From Trebonia sp963843745 (lineage in GTDB: Bacteria > Actinomycetota > Actinomycetes > Streptosporangiales > Streptosporangiaceae): DNA of 64,000 bases. The notes beneath the pieces were generated by a model. That model worked only from the letters and a program-made list of their open reading frames with translations. It did no database searches and was not told where the DNA came from. A program made the translations under genes and the position numbers. Shown here one piece after another: positions 31,359 to 40,286 of this stretch. How positions within the stretch are numbered: position 1 is the first letter of the stretch; each line of letters opens with the position of its first letter. The stretch lies in contig CAWJLP010000007.1 in NCBI GenBank assembly GCA_963843745.1, forward strand, positions 2,046,001-2,110,000, written 5' to 3'.

Positions 31359-34300
31359 CTAGCCGCGCTCGGCCGGCAGGATTCTCTCGGGCTGCGTGGC
31401 CGTGGGGGACTGGTCCGCGTCGGTTTCGCCGTCCGCCTCGGAGTGGCCGTTGGCATCCGGGTGGCCGTCCGCATCGTCGCTGTCCCGCTCGGGCAGCCGG
31501 AGAACCTCCGTGTCCCAGCTCAGCTCGGGGGGTTCCCAGCTGACCCGCGGTATCGGCCCTGTGTCGGCGGCCCAGTCAGGGACGGCTCCGTCAGCCCACG
31601 CCGGCTTGGCTGCCTCGCTCGCGCCGTTCGACACCGCGCCGTCCGAGACTGCTGCACCGTTCGACACTGCTGCACCGTTCGACACTGCGTCGTCCGAGGC
31701 CGCGCCGTCCGAGGCCGCGCCGTTGGACACCGCGCCGTCCGAGACTGCTGCACCGTTCGACACTGCGCCGTCCGAGGCCGCGCCGTCCGAGGCCGCGCCG
31801 TCCGAGGCCGCGCCGTTGGACACCGCGCCGTCCGAGACTGCTGCACCGTCCGAGACTGCTGCACCGTCCGAGACTGCTGCACCGTTCGACACTGCGCCGT
31901 CCGAGGCCGCGCCGTCCGAGGCCGCGCCGTTGGACACCGCGCCGTCCGAGACTGCTGCACCGTTCGACACTGCGCCGTCCGAGGCCGCGCCGTTTGACGG
32001 CGCGGCGTGCGGCTCAGCCGGCTCGTCGGCCTCCGGCTGTGTGCCATTCGGCTGTGTGCCGTTCGGCGCGGCCTTCGCCGCTGCCGCCGGCGCGCTGTCC
32101 TTGTCGTCGTCCAGCTTGAGCATGGGGAGCGCCCTGGTCTCGGCGTTCTCGCGCTGCCACTCTTCTTCCTCGGTCACCTGGGCGGTCTCGCGCTCCCACT
32201 CTTCCGCGGAGACCTGGGTGACTTCGGCCAGCGGGATCCCGCCGGTCGTCCGGGCCGCCACAGGCACCTGCACGGCGTCGACGCCGACCTTCCTGGAGAC
32301 TGTGCCGCCGACGACGACCCCGCTGCGGGGCACCTGCGACCAGATTTTCCGCGTCGTCGGCATCCGGCCGCTGAGGACCATCCAGAAGCAGACAGCCGTT
32401 AGGTAGATCTGCAGCGGGTCGTTGATGAACCGGTACCAGATCGCCGCGAACGGGTTAATCTTGGAGCGCAGGATGATCATCGCGATCACGGTCTGCACGG
32501 CACGGAAGCCGATGAAGATGATCGGGAAGAGGTAAATCGGCCCGAGCGTGCCCTGGGTCAGCCCGTAGATGAGCATGATGTAGGACAGCGGCAGGAACAG
32601 CTGCGGCACCACGCTGCCGTACAGGGCGAACCACCACTGCAGCGTGAGCAGCTGGTACTTGTCCATCCGGTAGAAGATCTCGCGGTGCTCAAACAGCGTC
32701 TGCAGCACGCCGATCGTCCACCGCCGCCACTGCCTGCGCAGCACCTTGAAGGTGAGCGGCACCTCGGTGTAGGCGACGGCGTGGATGTCCTGCATGATGC
32801 GCATCCGCGGCCGACGGCGTCGCATCCGCTGCGGCGCCTCGGCGTCCTCGGCCACCACCCGGTCCGGCAGGAAGCCGACCTCGCGCAGCCACTGGGTACG
32901 GAACGCGGAGTACGCGCCGGGCACGATGACGATGCCGTTGCTCAGGTTCTGCACCGCGCGGGTCAGCGCGATGCCCAGGTCGTACTCGGCGGCCTGGAAG
33001 TTGGCGATCATGTGCTGCCGCCAGCCCGTGCCGCGGTCGCCCGCCCTCGTGTTCCCGGCGACCGCGCCGACCCGGCGGTCCTTGAACCACCTGACCAGGC
33101 ACGCCATCGAGTACGCGTCCTTCGGGATCGTGTCGGCGTCCATGATGACCACGATGTCCGAGGTGACGTACTGCAGGCCGAAGTTGAGCGCCCGCGCCTT
33201 TCCGCCGTTACCCTGCTGTACGGCGATGACCTCGGGATATTCGGTGGCGAGCTCGCACAAGATCTCCCACGTCGTGTCGGCAGGATCGTTGTCGGCCGAG
33301 CCGTCGTCGACCAGCACGATACGAAGCGGGAAGGGAAGGCCTTCGCCGCAGTGCAGCACGCGCTCGACCGTGTTCCTGATGACCTTCGACTCTTTCCAGC
33401 ACGGGATCAGGATCCCGAGCTCGTCCGGGTGCCACGCCGGCGCCTTGCGGTAGCTGAAGATCCGGTCGGCGGCCGCGCCGAGCAGGATCAGCGCGCTGAT
33501 CACGATGATGATGACCGTCATGATCCGGATCAGCGACGCGTAGAACCCCTTGAAGACCGAGCCGTAAGCCTCCAGCCAGTAGCCGGCGGTGTCGACCCGG
33601 GTCGGCGGCACGCCGCGGGAGATGACCGGCCCGTGCCAGCCCGGCTGCTCGGAGAGCAGCTCCGGGATGGTCATGAAGCGGTAGCCGTCGCTCTTGCCCT
33701 CCCTGATGATCTTCTTCGAGAGAGCCACCGTGGACGCCCGGTTGCCGCCGCCGTCGTGCATGATCACGACCTGCCCGGGACTGCTCGGGTCGCGCGACAG
33801 CGGGGGCGGCGGGATCTCCTGGCCCGAGTATGCGTAGTCGGAGGTGTCGCTGGTGAAGCCGACCTCGGTGAGGCCGAGCTGCTGGCCCACCAGAGTGTCG
33901 AACATGCCGTTGCCGGCCGACACCTGGTCACCACCCTGGTACGGGGTGCGCCAGATCCGGGTCTGGTAGTTCCCCAGCTCGGCCTGGACGCGAGCGGTGG
34001 CGAGCAGCTGGTCCCTGGCCTGGAGGTTGGTCAGGTTGAACAGCTCGGGGTGGGTGTACGAGTGGTTGCCGACCGCGTTATCGTGCGCCAGCGCGGACTG
34101 GAATTCCTGCTGATACAGGAGATCCTGGCTGCCGATGTTGAAGAATGTGGCGCGCACGCCGTAATAATCGAGGATGCCGAGTATCTTCGGCGTCCACTGC
34201 CCGCTCGGCCCGTCGTCGTAAGTGAGGATCAGCGTGTGTGCCGGCACCGTCCCGAACTCCTCGACCGCGTAGCCGCAGCGGGCACCGTGGGCCTCGAGCT

Positions 34301-34715
34301 GGGTGAGCGGCCGGTAGACCTGGCCGGTGAAGGGGTCCACGGCGTAGTCCGTGCCGCCGTCGTGCACGACCTTGACGACGCGCTGGAACACGCCGGTGCC
34401 GATGACCGGCATCTCAAGGTTGCCACTGTCGCCGTACTGGCCGTCGGTCTTGGCGCACTTGTAGACCGCGTCGTAGACCTCGCGTGGGTAGTTCACCGAG
34501 GTGTTGTAGCGGGCGGCCTGGGGCGGCAGCTCGGTCGTCACCGTCCGCGCCCAGTCAACCGCCACCGCGATGAAGCAGCCCACCAGCACCAGGATCGTCA
34601 GCAGGATCCAGCCGCGCCGCCCGCCGGGGCTGTAAAAGACCTGGTTGGGGTTGACCTCGTGGATCTCGTCGGCGTGCAGGCCCTTGCGATGGGCAGCCGT
34701 CGAGCGCCTGGTCAT
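31359..34715 (-). CDS. NodB polysaccharide deacetylase / GT2 glycosyltransferase fusion
   Basis: This 1118-residue membrane protein has, in order: a TM helix near 36-56; a NodB deacetylase with TYDDGP at 165-170 and NHSYTH (His218, His222), later RTPYQGG and MHDGGG; a TM helix near 395; a GT2 domain with LVDDGSADN, MDADTIP, the Glu-Asp pair AEDAEAPQR and RRQWRRW (QxxRW-like) for processive synthesis; then further TM helices. After about 900 it has a cytosolic tail of SDGAVSNGAA repeats. It should make and deacetylate an N-acetylhexosamine polymer. It ends a locus with a PTTV-repeat protein and a GH18 protein. Confidence 0.9.
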   Translation of the reverse strand: MTRRSTAAHRKGLHADEIHEVNPNQVFYSPGGRRGWILLTILVLVGCFIAVAVDWARTVTTELPPQAARYNTSVNYPREVYDAVYKCAKTDGQYGDSGNLEMPVIGTGVFQRVVKVVHDGGTDYAVDPFTGQVYRPLTQLEAHGARCGYAVEEFGTVPAHTLILTYDDGPSGQWTPKILGILDYYGVRATFFNIGSQDLLYQQEFQSALAHDNAVGNHSYTHPELFNLTNLQARDQLLATARVQAELGNYQTRIWRTPYQGGDQVSAGNGMFDTLVGQQLGLTEVGFTSDTSDYAYSGQEIPPPPLSRDPSSPGQVVIMHDGGGNRASTVALSKKIIREGKSDGYRFMTIPELLSEQPGWHGPVISRGVPPTRVDTAGYWLEAYGSVFKGFYASLIRIMTVIIIVISALILLGAAADRIFSYRKAPAWHPDELGILIPCWKESKVIRNTVERVLHCGEGLPFPLRIVLVDDGSADNDPADTTWEILCELATEYPEVIAVQQGNGGKARALNFGLQYVTSDIVVIMDADTIPKDAYSMACLVRWFKDRRVGAVAGNTRAGDRGTGWRQHMIANFQAAEYDLGIALTRAVQNLSNGIVIVPGAYSAFRTQWLREVGFLPDRVVAEDAEAPQRMRRRRPRMRIMQDIHAVAYTEVPLTFKVLRRQWRRWTIGVLQTLFEHREIFYRMDKYQLLTLQWWFALYGSVVPQLFLPLSYIMLIYGLTQGTLGPIYLFPIIFIGFRAVQTVIAMIILRSKINPFAAIWYRFINDPLQIYLTAVCFWMVLSGRMPTTRKIWSQVPRSGVVVGGTVSRKVGVDAVQVPVAARTTGGIPLAEVTQVSAEEWERETAQVTEEEEWQRENAETRALPMLKLDDDKDSAPAAAAKAAPNGTQPNGTQPEADEPAEPHAAPSNGAASDGAVSNGAAVSDGAVSNGAASDGAASDGAVSNGAAVSDGAAVSDGAAVSDGAVSNGAASDGAASDGAASDGAVSNGAAVSDGAVSNGAASDGAASDDAVSNGAAVSNGAAVSDGAVSNGASEAAKPAWADGAVPDWAADTGPIPRVSWEPPELSWDTEVLRLPERDSDDADGHPDANGHSEADGETDADQSPTATQPERILPAERG
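31636..31995 (-). repeat. Degenerate 12/15-bp repeats encoding the SDGAVSNGAA tail
   Basis: Many copies of GCCGTCCGAGGCCGC-like and GCACCGTTCGACACTGC-like units alternate. They encode a 120-residue run of Ser-Asp/Asn-Gly-Ala. Larger blocks of about 125 bp also look duplicated within the run. Length is likely variable between strains. Confidence 0.9.
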
Positions 34716-34790
34716 GACGGCCCCTTCTCCTTCTTCCTGGTCTCCTGCTGCGGGTAGCTCACGGCGTTCACGGGACGTGGCGTATCGCGG

Positions 34791-35513
34791 TCAGGATGAG
34801 ACCGGCCCGGCGCTGGTCGGAGTGACCGCGAGCGACGCGGTGATCGTGATCGTCGGCAGGACCGTCGTCGGCGCGATCGTGGTCGGCGGCACCGTCGTCG
34901 GCGGGACCGTGGTCGGCGGCACCGTCGTCGGCGGGACCGTGGTCGGCGGCACCGTAGTGGGGGCCACCGTGGTCGGCGCGACTGTGGTGGGCGCGACCGT
35001 GGTGGGCGCAACCGTCGTCGGCTTGACCGTGGTGGGCTTGACCGTGGTGGGCGCGACCGTGGGTTTGCTACTCGTCTTGCTAGCCGCGGGCGTCGTCGGC
35101 GTCGTGCCCGACGCGGAAGTCGACGGGTGTACGACCGGGCCGACGGTGGTGCCCGTGGTGGTGGTCGTCGGGTTAACCAGGGCGTTGATGATCGGGGAGA
35201 GCCCGGTGACGGTTCCCGACCGCTTCGTCGAGCCGCCAATCGCCTTCGGGTTGCCGCTGGAACTGCCGTTGGCGTTGGCCTGGGCGGCGGCCGGGGACTC
35301 CATCGGAAGCGCCGTCGGAGCCGCGCAGTTGCTGCAGGCGATGAACCCGTTCGACGAACTGCCGGTCTGGGACGCGCCGGTCCCGTAGTAGCAGATGAGC
35401 GTGATGGCGCCTAGTACGCCGGTGCCGATCACAAGGTTCCGCACTGAGTGCGGACGCTGCAAGTCGTCCTCTTTCGGCTGTTGCCGGTACAACGACTTCC
35501 CCCCGCTTTTCAT
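34791..35513 (-). CDS. Membrane-anchored PTTV-repeat protein
   Basis: This 240-residue protein has a short cytosolic head with basic residues, one TM helix near 27-45 (NLVIGTGVLGAITLICYYG), a spacer with the pair CSNC, and then 14 or so copies of the five-residue repeat PTTVA/PTTVP before a hydrophobic end. Thr/Pro repeats of this kind form extended cell-wall-spanning stalks and are often glycosylated. It lies between the GH18 and NodB-GT2 genes on the same strand, so a scaffold or wall-tether role in glycan export is plausible but unproven. Confidence 0.7.
   Translation of the reverse strand: MKSGGKSLYRQQPKEDDLQRPHSVRNLVIGTGVLGAITLICYYGTGASQTGSSSNGFIACSNCAAPTALPMESPAAAQANANGSSSGNPKAIGGSTKRSGTVTGLSPIINALVNPTTTTTGTTVGPVVHPSTSASGTTPTTPAASKTSSKPTVAPTTVKPTTVKPTTVAPTTVAPTTVAPTTVAPTTVPPTTVPPTTVPPTTVPPTTVPPTTIAPTTVLPTITITASLAVTPTSAGPVSS
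34858..35068 (-). repeat. 15-bp tandem repeats encoding PTTV units
   Basis: Units of the type ACCGTCGTCGGCGGG and ACCGTGGTGGGCGCG repeat head to tail about fourteen times and encode PTTVP, PTTVA and PTTVK. The codon-level alternation of GTC and GTG shows older divergence than the 24-bp array at 20.6 kb. Confidence 0.9.
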
Positions 35514-35718
35514 AGCTGTCTCTTATGGTTGAGAGGCGTTCGGTTCTCTTAGCTGCGAAAACTAACGGATCGCAGGCACGCTGTAGTAGAACGCGGTACT
35601 GAGCCATCGTTGCGGGGACACGATAGCACGCCGTTCGTGACAATTGACTGCAAATTTATGTTAGCCGAATGTGCGCGACGTGTCCAGGTTCGTGCCTTGC
35701 ATAGCTGGTTCAGAAGTT

Positions 35719-35755
35719 ACACAGGGTAGTAGAGAGGTCACAGTAACCCCTGTGT
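35719..35755 (-). terminator. Hairpin downstream of the GH18 gene
   Basis: ACACAGGG and CCCTGTGT form an 8-bp stem with a 21-base loop, 38 bases past the GH18 stop. There is no U-run, so it could instead be an operator for the next gene. Confidence 0.35.
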
Positions 35756-35792
35756 TCCGCTGTGGATCAGTTGTTACTTCGTTAACTCTATT

Positions 35793-37127
35793 TTACTTTA
35801 CTTGCGCGGCCAGCGTGGTCCCGACCGGATCGTTATTGCCTATTTGCCAAACGTTGATCGCAACCCCGGGCAGCACCTTCGCCAGCTGTGCTTTCTCGTA
35901 GGAGATTGCCGTAGCTGAGTCCCACACGATGTGCTGTACGGACTTCCCGCCGACGGTGGTCGTGTAGCTGTACTGGGTTTCGCCATCCTGCGTCCCCACC
36001 TTTCGCCAGGCGCCGGCCTGCATCTTCGCCGCCAGCTGGGTGGGGTTCAGCTGGGTGGCCTGGATCACCTGACCGGACGAGCTGGTCGCGTTCGCGCCAC
36101 TGGCGGTGACCTGCCAGTCGTAGGAGTAGTTGGGCACCTCGATGGCGAGCTTGCTCGGCGGTATGCCGTAGCTGCGCACGTAATTCGCCACCTGGGTGAC
36201 GTCGGCCAGCGGCGAGATCGGCCCCGGGGGGCCGCCTTGATAGTGGAAGTCGATGGCCATCAGCACCAGCTGGTCGGCGTACTTGGCCAGGTTGCCGTAA
36301 TCCAGCAGGTAGGGAGCGACGTTGGTGACCTCGGAGTCGACCATGTCGTTGTTCCTGACCATGGACGCCACCCGGAGCAGCCGGTGCTGTTTGTGCAGCG
36401 CGGCGGCGACCATCTGCACCAGGCGCGTGTAGTCGAGGGTTACCTGGTTGACTTCCTGGTCGAACGTCAGGTTGTGCCACCCCGCCAGCTTGGCGTAGGT
36501 GGCCAGGTCGGTCGCGTTTTCCGGCAGCGAGAACTCGTAGTCCAGGGTGAGGCCGTTCGCGTCGGGCAGGCTGGCCATCTCACTGGCGATGGCCGTCACG
36601 TGCTCGTTCATCACTGAGGGCTCGGTGAGGATCTCGGCCATCACCTTCTTGGAGGTGTTCTGGTCGTTGATCGTAACGAACCGCAGCGTGCAGGGGTTGG
36701 CCTGGGCGTCAGCGCTCAGCACGGTCGACAGCGACTCGCTGAACGGGTCGGCCGAGGTCAGGGAGCCTGGCGTGGTGAACGTCAGCCAGTCGAAGTCCAG
36801 CACGCCGAACTGGGCCGCGCCGCTCGGGACCTCGCTCGTGTTCTGCTTGTCGTCGTTGTACCCGGCCATCCACGCGCCGGTGGTCTGCAGTGAGACCGAG
36901 TGCGAGCACCCGGTGGCGGCGGGCGACGCGGACGCGAAGTTCGCCGTGTTGACGGTCGGCTGGGCCGACGGGGCGGGCAGCTTCTGCGTGGGCGGCGGGC
37001 CGGCGTTCTGGGGCGTCGCCCGCTGGCTCAGGGACACGAAAGAGTAGATCGTCACGGCCAGGATCACCGTTATCACGCTGAGCGCGATAATCGCCGGCCG
37101 GTTGGACCGCGTGAAGAACTTTCCCAT
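35793..37127 (-). CDS. GH18-like glycoside hydrolase, membrane anchored
   Basis: This 444-residue protein has an N-terminal signal-anchor helix (residues 12-34), a Pro-rich spacer and a TIM-barrel GH18-like domain. GLTLDYEF at 192-199 corresponds to the DxxDxDxE motif: Asp196 and catalytic Glu198 are present, while the first Asp positions are Asn/Gly. VLMAIDFHYQGG and INVWQIGNND fit later strands. It may cleave an N-acetylglucosamine polymer at the surface. It is the first gene of the glycan locus. In other bacteria GH18, NodB and GT2 domains occur in one polypeptide. Confidence 0.8.
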   Translation of the reverse strand: MGKFFTRSNRPAIIALSVITVILAVTIYSFVSLSQRATPQNAGPPPTQKLPAPSAQPTVNTANFASASPAATGCSHSVSLQTTGAWMAGYNDDKQNTSEVPSGAAQFGVLDFDWLTFTTPGSLTSADPFSESLSTVLSADAQANPCTLRFVTINDQNTSKKVMAEILTEPSVMNEHVTAIASEMASLPDANGLTLDYEFSLPENATDLATYAKLAGWHNLTFDQEVNQVTLDYTRLVQMVAAALHKQHRLLRVASMVRNNDMVDSEVTNVAPYLLDYGNLAKYADQLVLMAIDFHYQGGPPGPISPLADVTQVANYVRSYGIPPSKLAIEVPNYSYDWQVTASGANATSSSGQVIQATQLNPTQLAAKMQAGAWRKVGTQDGETQYSYTTTVGGKSVQHIVWDSATAISYEKAQLAKVLPGVAINVWQIGNNDPVGTTLAAQVK

Positions 37128-37467
37128 TGATCAGTCTTTCGTGTGTGAATGACGCGCACGACTCCGGCGGCGGTGCGGCAAGGGTGTTACCGCGGGAGCG
37201 TCTGGCAGCGGGAAAGTTGGCCTGGATCCTGCGCGCTGTAGCGGCCGTTTCCACGATACCCCGCGAGCCGTGTCCAGCGGCCCGCGGGAACGGCCGCGAG
37301 CGTTTTCAGAGGAAGCATTCAGAAAGGCCAGCGCATCGTTATGCGATTGTGCCTTTGACCTTGACAACGCCGGTAGCCTTCGGCGTGACCGCCGGGACCG
37401 ACGTGGCGCTGCGTGACCAGGCAGCCGGCCGCGGTGGTACTGGACTGGGCGGCCCCGCCGTCCTCGC
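37128..37467. other. Intergenic stretch between kup and the GH18 gene
   Basis: No gene is supported. On the minus strand TTGTCA and CATAAC are 18 bases apart near 37340-37370, a weak promoter candidate for the GH18 gene. I checked for a c-di-AMP (ydaO-type) riboswitch pattern and did not see one. Confidence 0.4.
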
Positions 37468-39369
37468 TCAGAGTTCGATGCGAGCACCCATGATGACGGT
37501 GCTCTCGCGGGGGAGCTGGAAGTACTCGGCCGCGTCGGCCGTCAGCCGGGCGGTGGCGACGAACAGGCGCTTGCGCCACCGGCTCATGCCCGGGGTGTTC
37601 CCGCGGCGGATTTCGATGGTGGACAGGAAATAGGAGATCTTGCCGCCAGACAGCGCGTGTTCCTTCCCTGCCGCGCTGATGAGTGGCAGCAGCGAGGGGA
37701 CGCTGGGCATGTCCATGTAGCCGAAGCGGGCGGTGACGTGGTAGATCCTGTCCTCGGAGTAGCCGAGGTCGTCGATCTCGAGCCGGTCCGCGTCGGCCAC
37801 GTGCGGCACGGGAAGCGTCGTGATAGCCAGGATGATGACGTGATCGTGCAGCACCTCGTTGTGCTCGACGTTCGCGCGCATGGCCAGCGGGGCGGTTTCC
37901 TTGCCGCGGTTGAGGAAGACCGACGTACCCGGCACCCGGAGCAGCGGCGGCTTCCTGCCGTGCAGCTCGTTGATGAAGTCGCGCAGCGATCCCTCGTCAC
38001 GCGCGCGCTGCACCGTGACGAGTCCCCGGCCCTTCTGCCAGGTGGTGAGCACGGTGAACACGACGACGCCGATGGCAAGCGGCAGCCAGGCGCCGTGCGG
38101 CAGCTTGGTGAGGTTGGCGGCGAAGAACAGCCCGTCCACGGTCAGCAGCAGTGCGGCGATGGGGATGACCCGCCCGAGAGGCCACCGCCACTGCTGGCGG
38201 GCGATGTAGAAGAACAGCAGCGTGGTGATCGTGATCGTGCCGGTGACGGCCACGCCGTACGCGTAGGCGAGCGCGGTGGAGGTGCGGAAGGTGAAGACGA
38301 GCGCGAGCACCGCCACGCACAGCGCCCAGTTGATCCACGGCACGTAGATCTGGCCGGCCCGCTCCTCGGAGGTGTGGTCGATGCGCAGCCGCGGCAGGTA
38401 CCCGATCTGGGCGGCCTGCTGCGTCAGTGAGAAGGCGCCGGAGATGACCGCCTGGGAGGCGATGACCGTGGCCACGGTGGCCAGGATCACCATGGGAATC
38501 CGCCCCCAGCTCGGCACCAGCAGGTAGAACGGGTTGCTGATCGCGCGGGCGGGGTCGGCGAGGACCAGGGCGCCCTGCCCCAGGTAGTTGAGGATGACGG
38601 CGGGGAACACCAGGAACAGCCACGCCCGGGTGATCGGCCCGCGGCCGAAGTGCCCCATGTCCGCGTACAGGGCCTCGGCGCCGGTGACCGCCAGCACCAC
38701 GGCCGCCAGCGAGAAGAAGGCGGTCCCGAAGTGCCCGAACAGGAAGGCGCCCGCGTAGGTGGGGGACAGCGCCTTCAGGATCGACGGGTCGCCGGCGATG
38801 CCGTGGATACCGCAGGCGGCGATCACCGAGAACCACACCACCATCACCGGCCCGAACAGCCGCCCGACAGCGCCGGTGCCCAGCCGCTGCAGCACGAACA
38901 GGCCGATGAGGACGGCCGCCGTCAACGGGAGCACGATCGCGGCGACCGACGGCGCCGCGACCTGCACGCCCTCGATCGCGGACAGCACCGAGATCGCGGG
39001 GGTGATCATGCTGTCGCCGAAGAACAGCGACGCGCCGAAGATCCCGAGCGCCGCCAGTATCAGTGCGGTGCGGCGCCTGCTCGGCATGCTCCGCCGCCGG
39101 ATCAGCGTGATCAGCGCCATGATGCCGCCCTCGCCGTCGTTGTCGGCGCGCATCACCAGCAGCACGTACGTGATCGTGACGACGATCGTCACCGCCCAGA
39201 AGATCAGCGAGACGACGCCGTAGACGTTTCCGGTCGACGCGTGGACCCGGTGCGGGTCCGAGGGACTGAAGACCGTCTGAACGGTGTACAGCGGGCTCGT
39301 GCCGATGTCACCGAACACGACTCCCAGCGCACCGAGCTCCAGAGCCCCGCGCGCAGCGCCCTGTCTCAT
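37468..39369 (-). CDS. kup: Kup-type potassium uptake transporter
   Basis: This 633-residue protein has about 12 membrane helices and the Kup signatures GVVFGDIGTSPLYT at the N-terminus, SLFFGDSMITPAISVLSA, and ADMGHFGRGPI. The C-terminal cytosolic domain (VFLNRGKETAPLAMRANVEH) is complete. It imports K+ with protons. I start at the ATG giving MRQGAARG, which follows GGAGG by five bases; the longer frame runs into the divergent methyltransferase promoter. Confidence 0.93.
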   Translation of the reverse strand: MRQGAARGALELGALGVVFGDIGTSPLYTVQTVFSPSDPHRVHASTGNVYGVVSLIFWAVTIVVTITYVLLVMRADNDGEGGIMALITLIRRRSMPSRRRTALILAALGIFGASLFFGDSMITPAISVLSAIEGVQVAAPSVAAIVLPLTAAVLIGLFVLQRLGTGAVGRLFGPVMVVWFSVIAACGIHGIAGDPSILKALSPTYAGAFLFGHFGTAFFSLAAVVLAVTGAEALYADMGHFGRGPITRAWLFLVFPAVILNYLGQGALVLADPARAISNPFYLLVPSWGRIPMVILATVATVIASQAVISGAFSLTQQAAQIGYLPRLRIDHTSEERAGQIYVPWINWALCVAVLALVFTFRTSTALAYAYGVAVTGTITITTLLFFYIARQQWRWPLGRVIPIAALLLTVDGLFFAANLTKLPHGAWLPLAIGVVVFTVLTTWQKGRGLVTVQRARDEGSLRDFINELHGRKPPLLRVPGTSVFLNRGKETAPLAMRANVEHNEVLHDHVIILAITTLPVPHVADADRLEIDDLGYSEDRIYHVTARFGYMDMPSVPSLLPLISAAGKEHALSGGKISYFLSTIEIRRGNTPGMSRWRKRLFVATARLTADAAEYFQLPRESTVIMGARIEL

Positions 39370-39425
39370 CTCCCCCTCCGCCTCCCACCGCCAGGACAAC
39401 CCTAGCGTGACTAGCATTGCCACAC

Positions 39426-40283
39426 ATGGATGAGGAGCCGGCTGGCGCACCAGATCAGACAGCGGTGCGGGTCGCGCTGTGGCGGGCGATGCACGTGCTG
39501 GTCGACCCGCCGCCGCACGTGCTCGAGGACGAGGTGGGGCTGCGGCTGGCGGCGCCCGAGGCCGGCTGGCGGGACCGCCCGGACATGGACCCGGTGTTCA
39601 CCAGCGGTTTCCGGGCGCACGTGGTGGCCAGGGCACGGTTCATCGAGGATCTCGTCGCCGAGCAGGTCGCCCGCGGCACAGGCCAGTACGTGCTGCTCGG
39701 CGCCGGGCTGGACACCTTCGCGCAGCGGCGGCCCGACGCCGCCGCCCGGCTGCGGGTGTTCGAGGTCGACCAGCCGGGGCCGCAGGCCTGGAAGCGGCGG
39801 CGGCTGACCGAGCTCGGCTACGCCGTCCCTGACTGGCTGAGGCTGGTGCCCGTCGACTTCGAAGCAGGCGCGTCCTGGCGCGGCGAGATCGCGGCCGCCG
39901 GGTTCGACGCGGGCCGGCCGGCCGTGGTCGCCTCCACCGGGGTCAGCATGTACCTGACCAGGGAGGCGAACGCAGCCACGCTGCGCGAGCTGGCGTCGCT
40001 GGCTGCCGGGTCCACGGTGGCGATGACGTTCCAGCTGCCCGCTGAGCTCGTCGATGAACGGGACCGGCCGGGGCGGCAGATCGCCGTGGACGGAGCCGCA
40101 AGGTCGGGCACGCCGTTCATCAGCTTCTTCCCCCCGGCGCAGATGCTGGCGCTGGCCCGCGAGGCGGGCTTCACCGACGTGCGGCACGTGTCGGGGACCA
40201 CGCTCAACGGGCGGTACTTCGCCGGCCGCGCGGACGGCATGCGCATGTCGACAGGGGAGGACTTCCTGGTCGCCACGACCTGA
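39426..40283 (+). CDS. SAM-dependent methyltransferase, LCMT/TIGR00027 type
   Basis: This 285-residue protein has FRAHVVARARFIEDLVAEQ, the SAM site YVLLGAGLDTFAQRRP and VFEVDQPGPQAWKRRRL, the family pattern of leucine-carboxyl-methyltransferase-like O-methyltransferases. ASTGVSMYLTREA is also typical. The substrate is unknown. It diverges from kup with 56 bases between starts. A TTG nine bases upstream is an alternative start. It ends three bases before the convergent MocR gene. Confidence 0.87.
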   Translation: MDEEPAGAPDQTAVRVALWRAMHVLVDPPPHVLEDEVGLRLAAPEAGWRDRPDMDPVFTSGFRAHVVARARFIEDLVAEQVARGTGQYVLLGAGLDTFAQRRPDAAARLRVFEVDQPGPQAWKRRRLTELGYAVPDWLRLVPVDFEAGASWRGEIAAAGFDAGRPAVVASTGVSMYLTREANAATLRELASLAAGSTVAMTFQLPAELVDERDRPGRQIAVDGAARSGTPFISFFPPAQMLALAREAGFTDVRHVSGTTLNGRYFAGRADGMRMSTGEDFLVATT

Positions 40284-40286
40284 CGG

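Noticed and set aside
37128..37467. c-di-AMP (ydaO) riboswitch upstream of the GH18 gene
   Set aside because: Looked for because such riboswitches precede wall-enzyme genes in actinomycetes; I could not find the conserved blocks.
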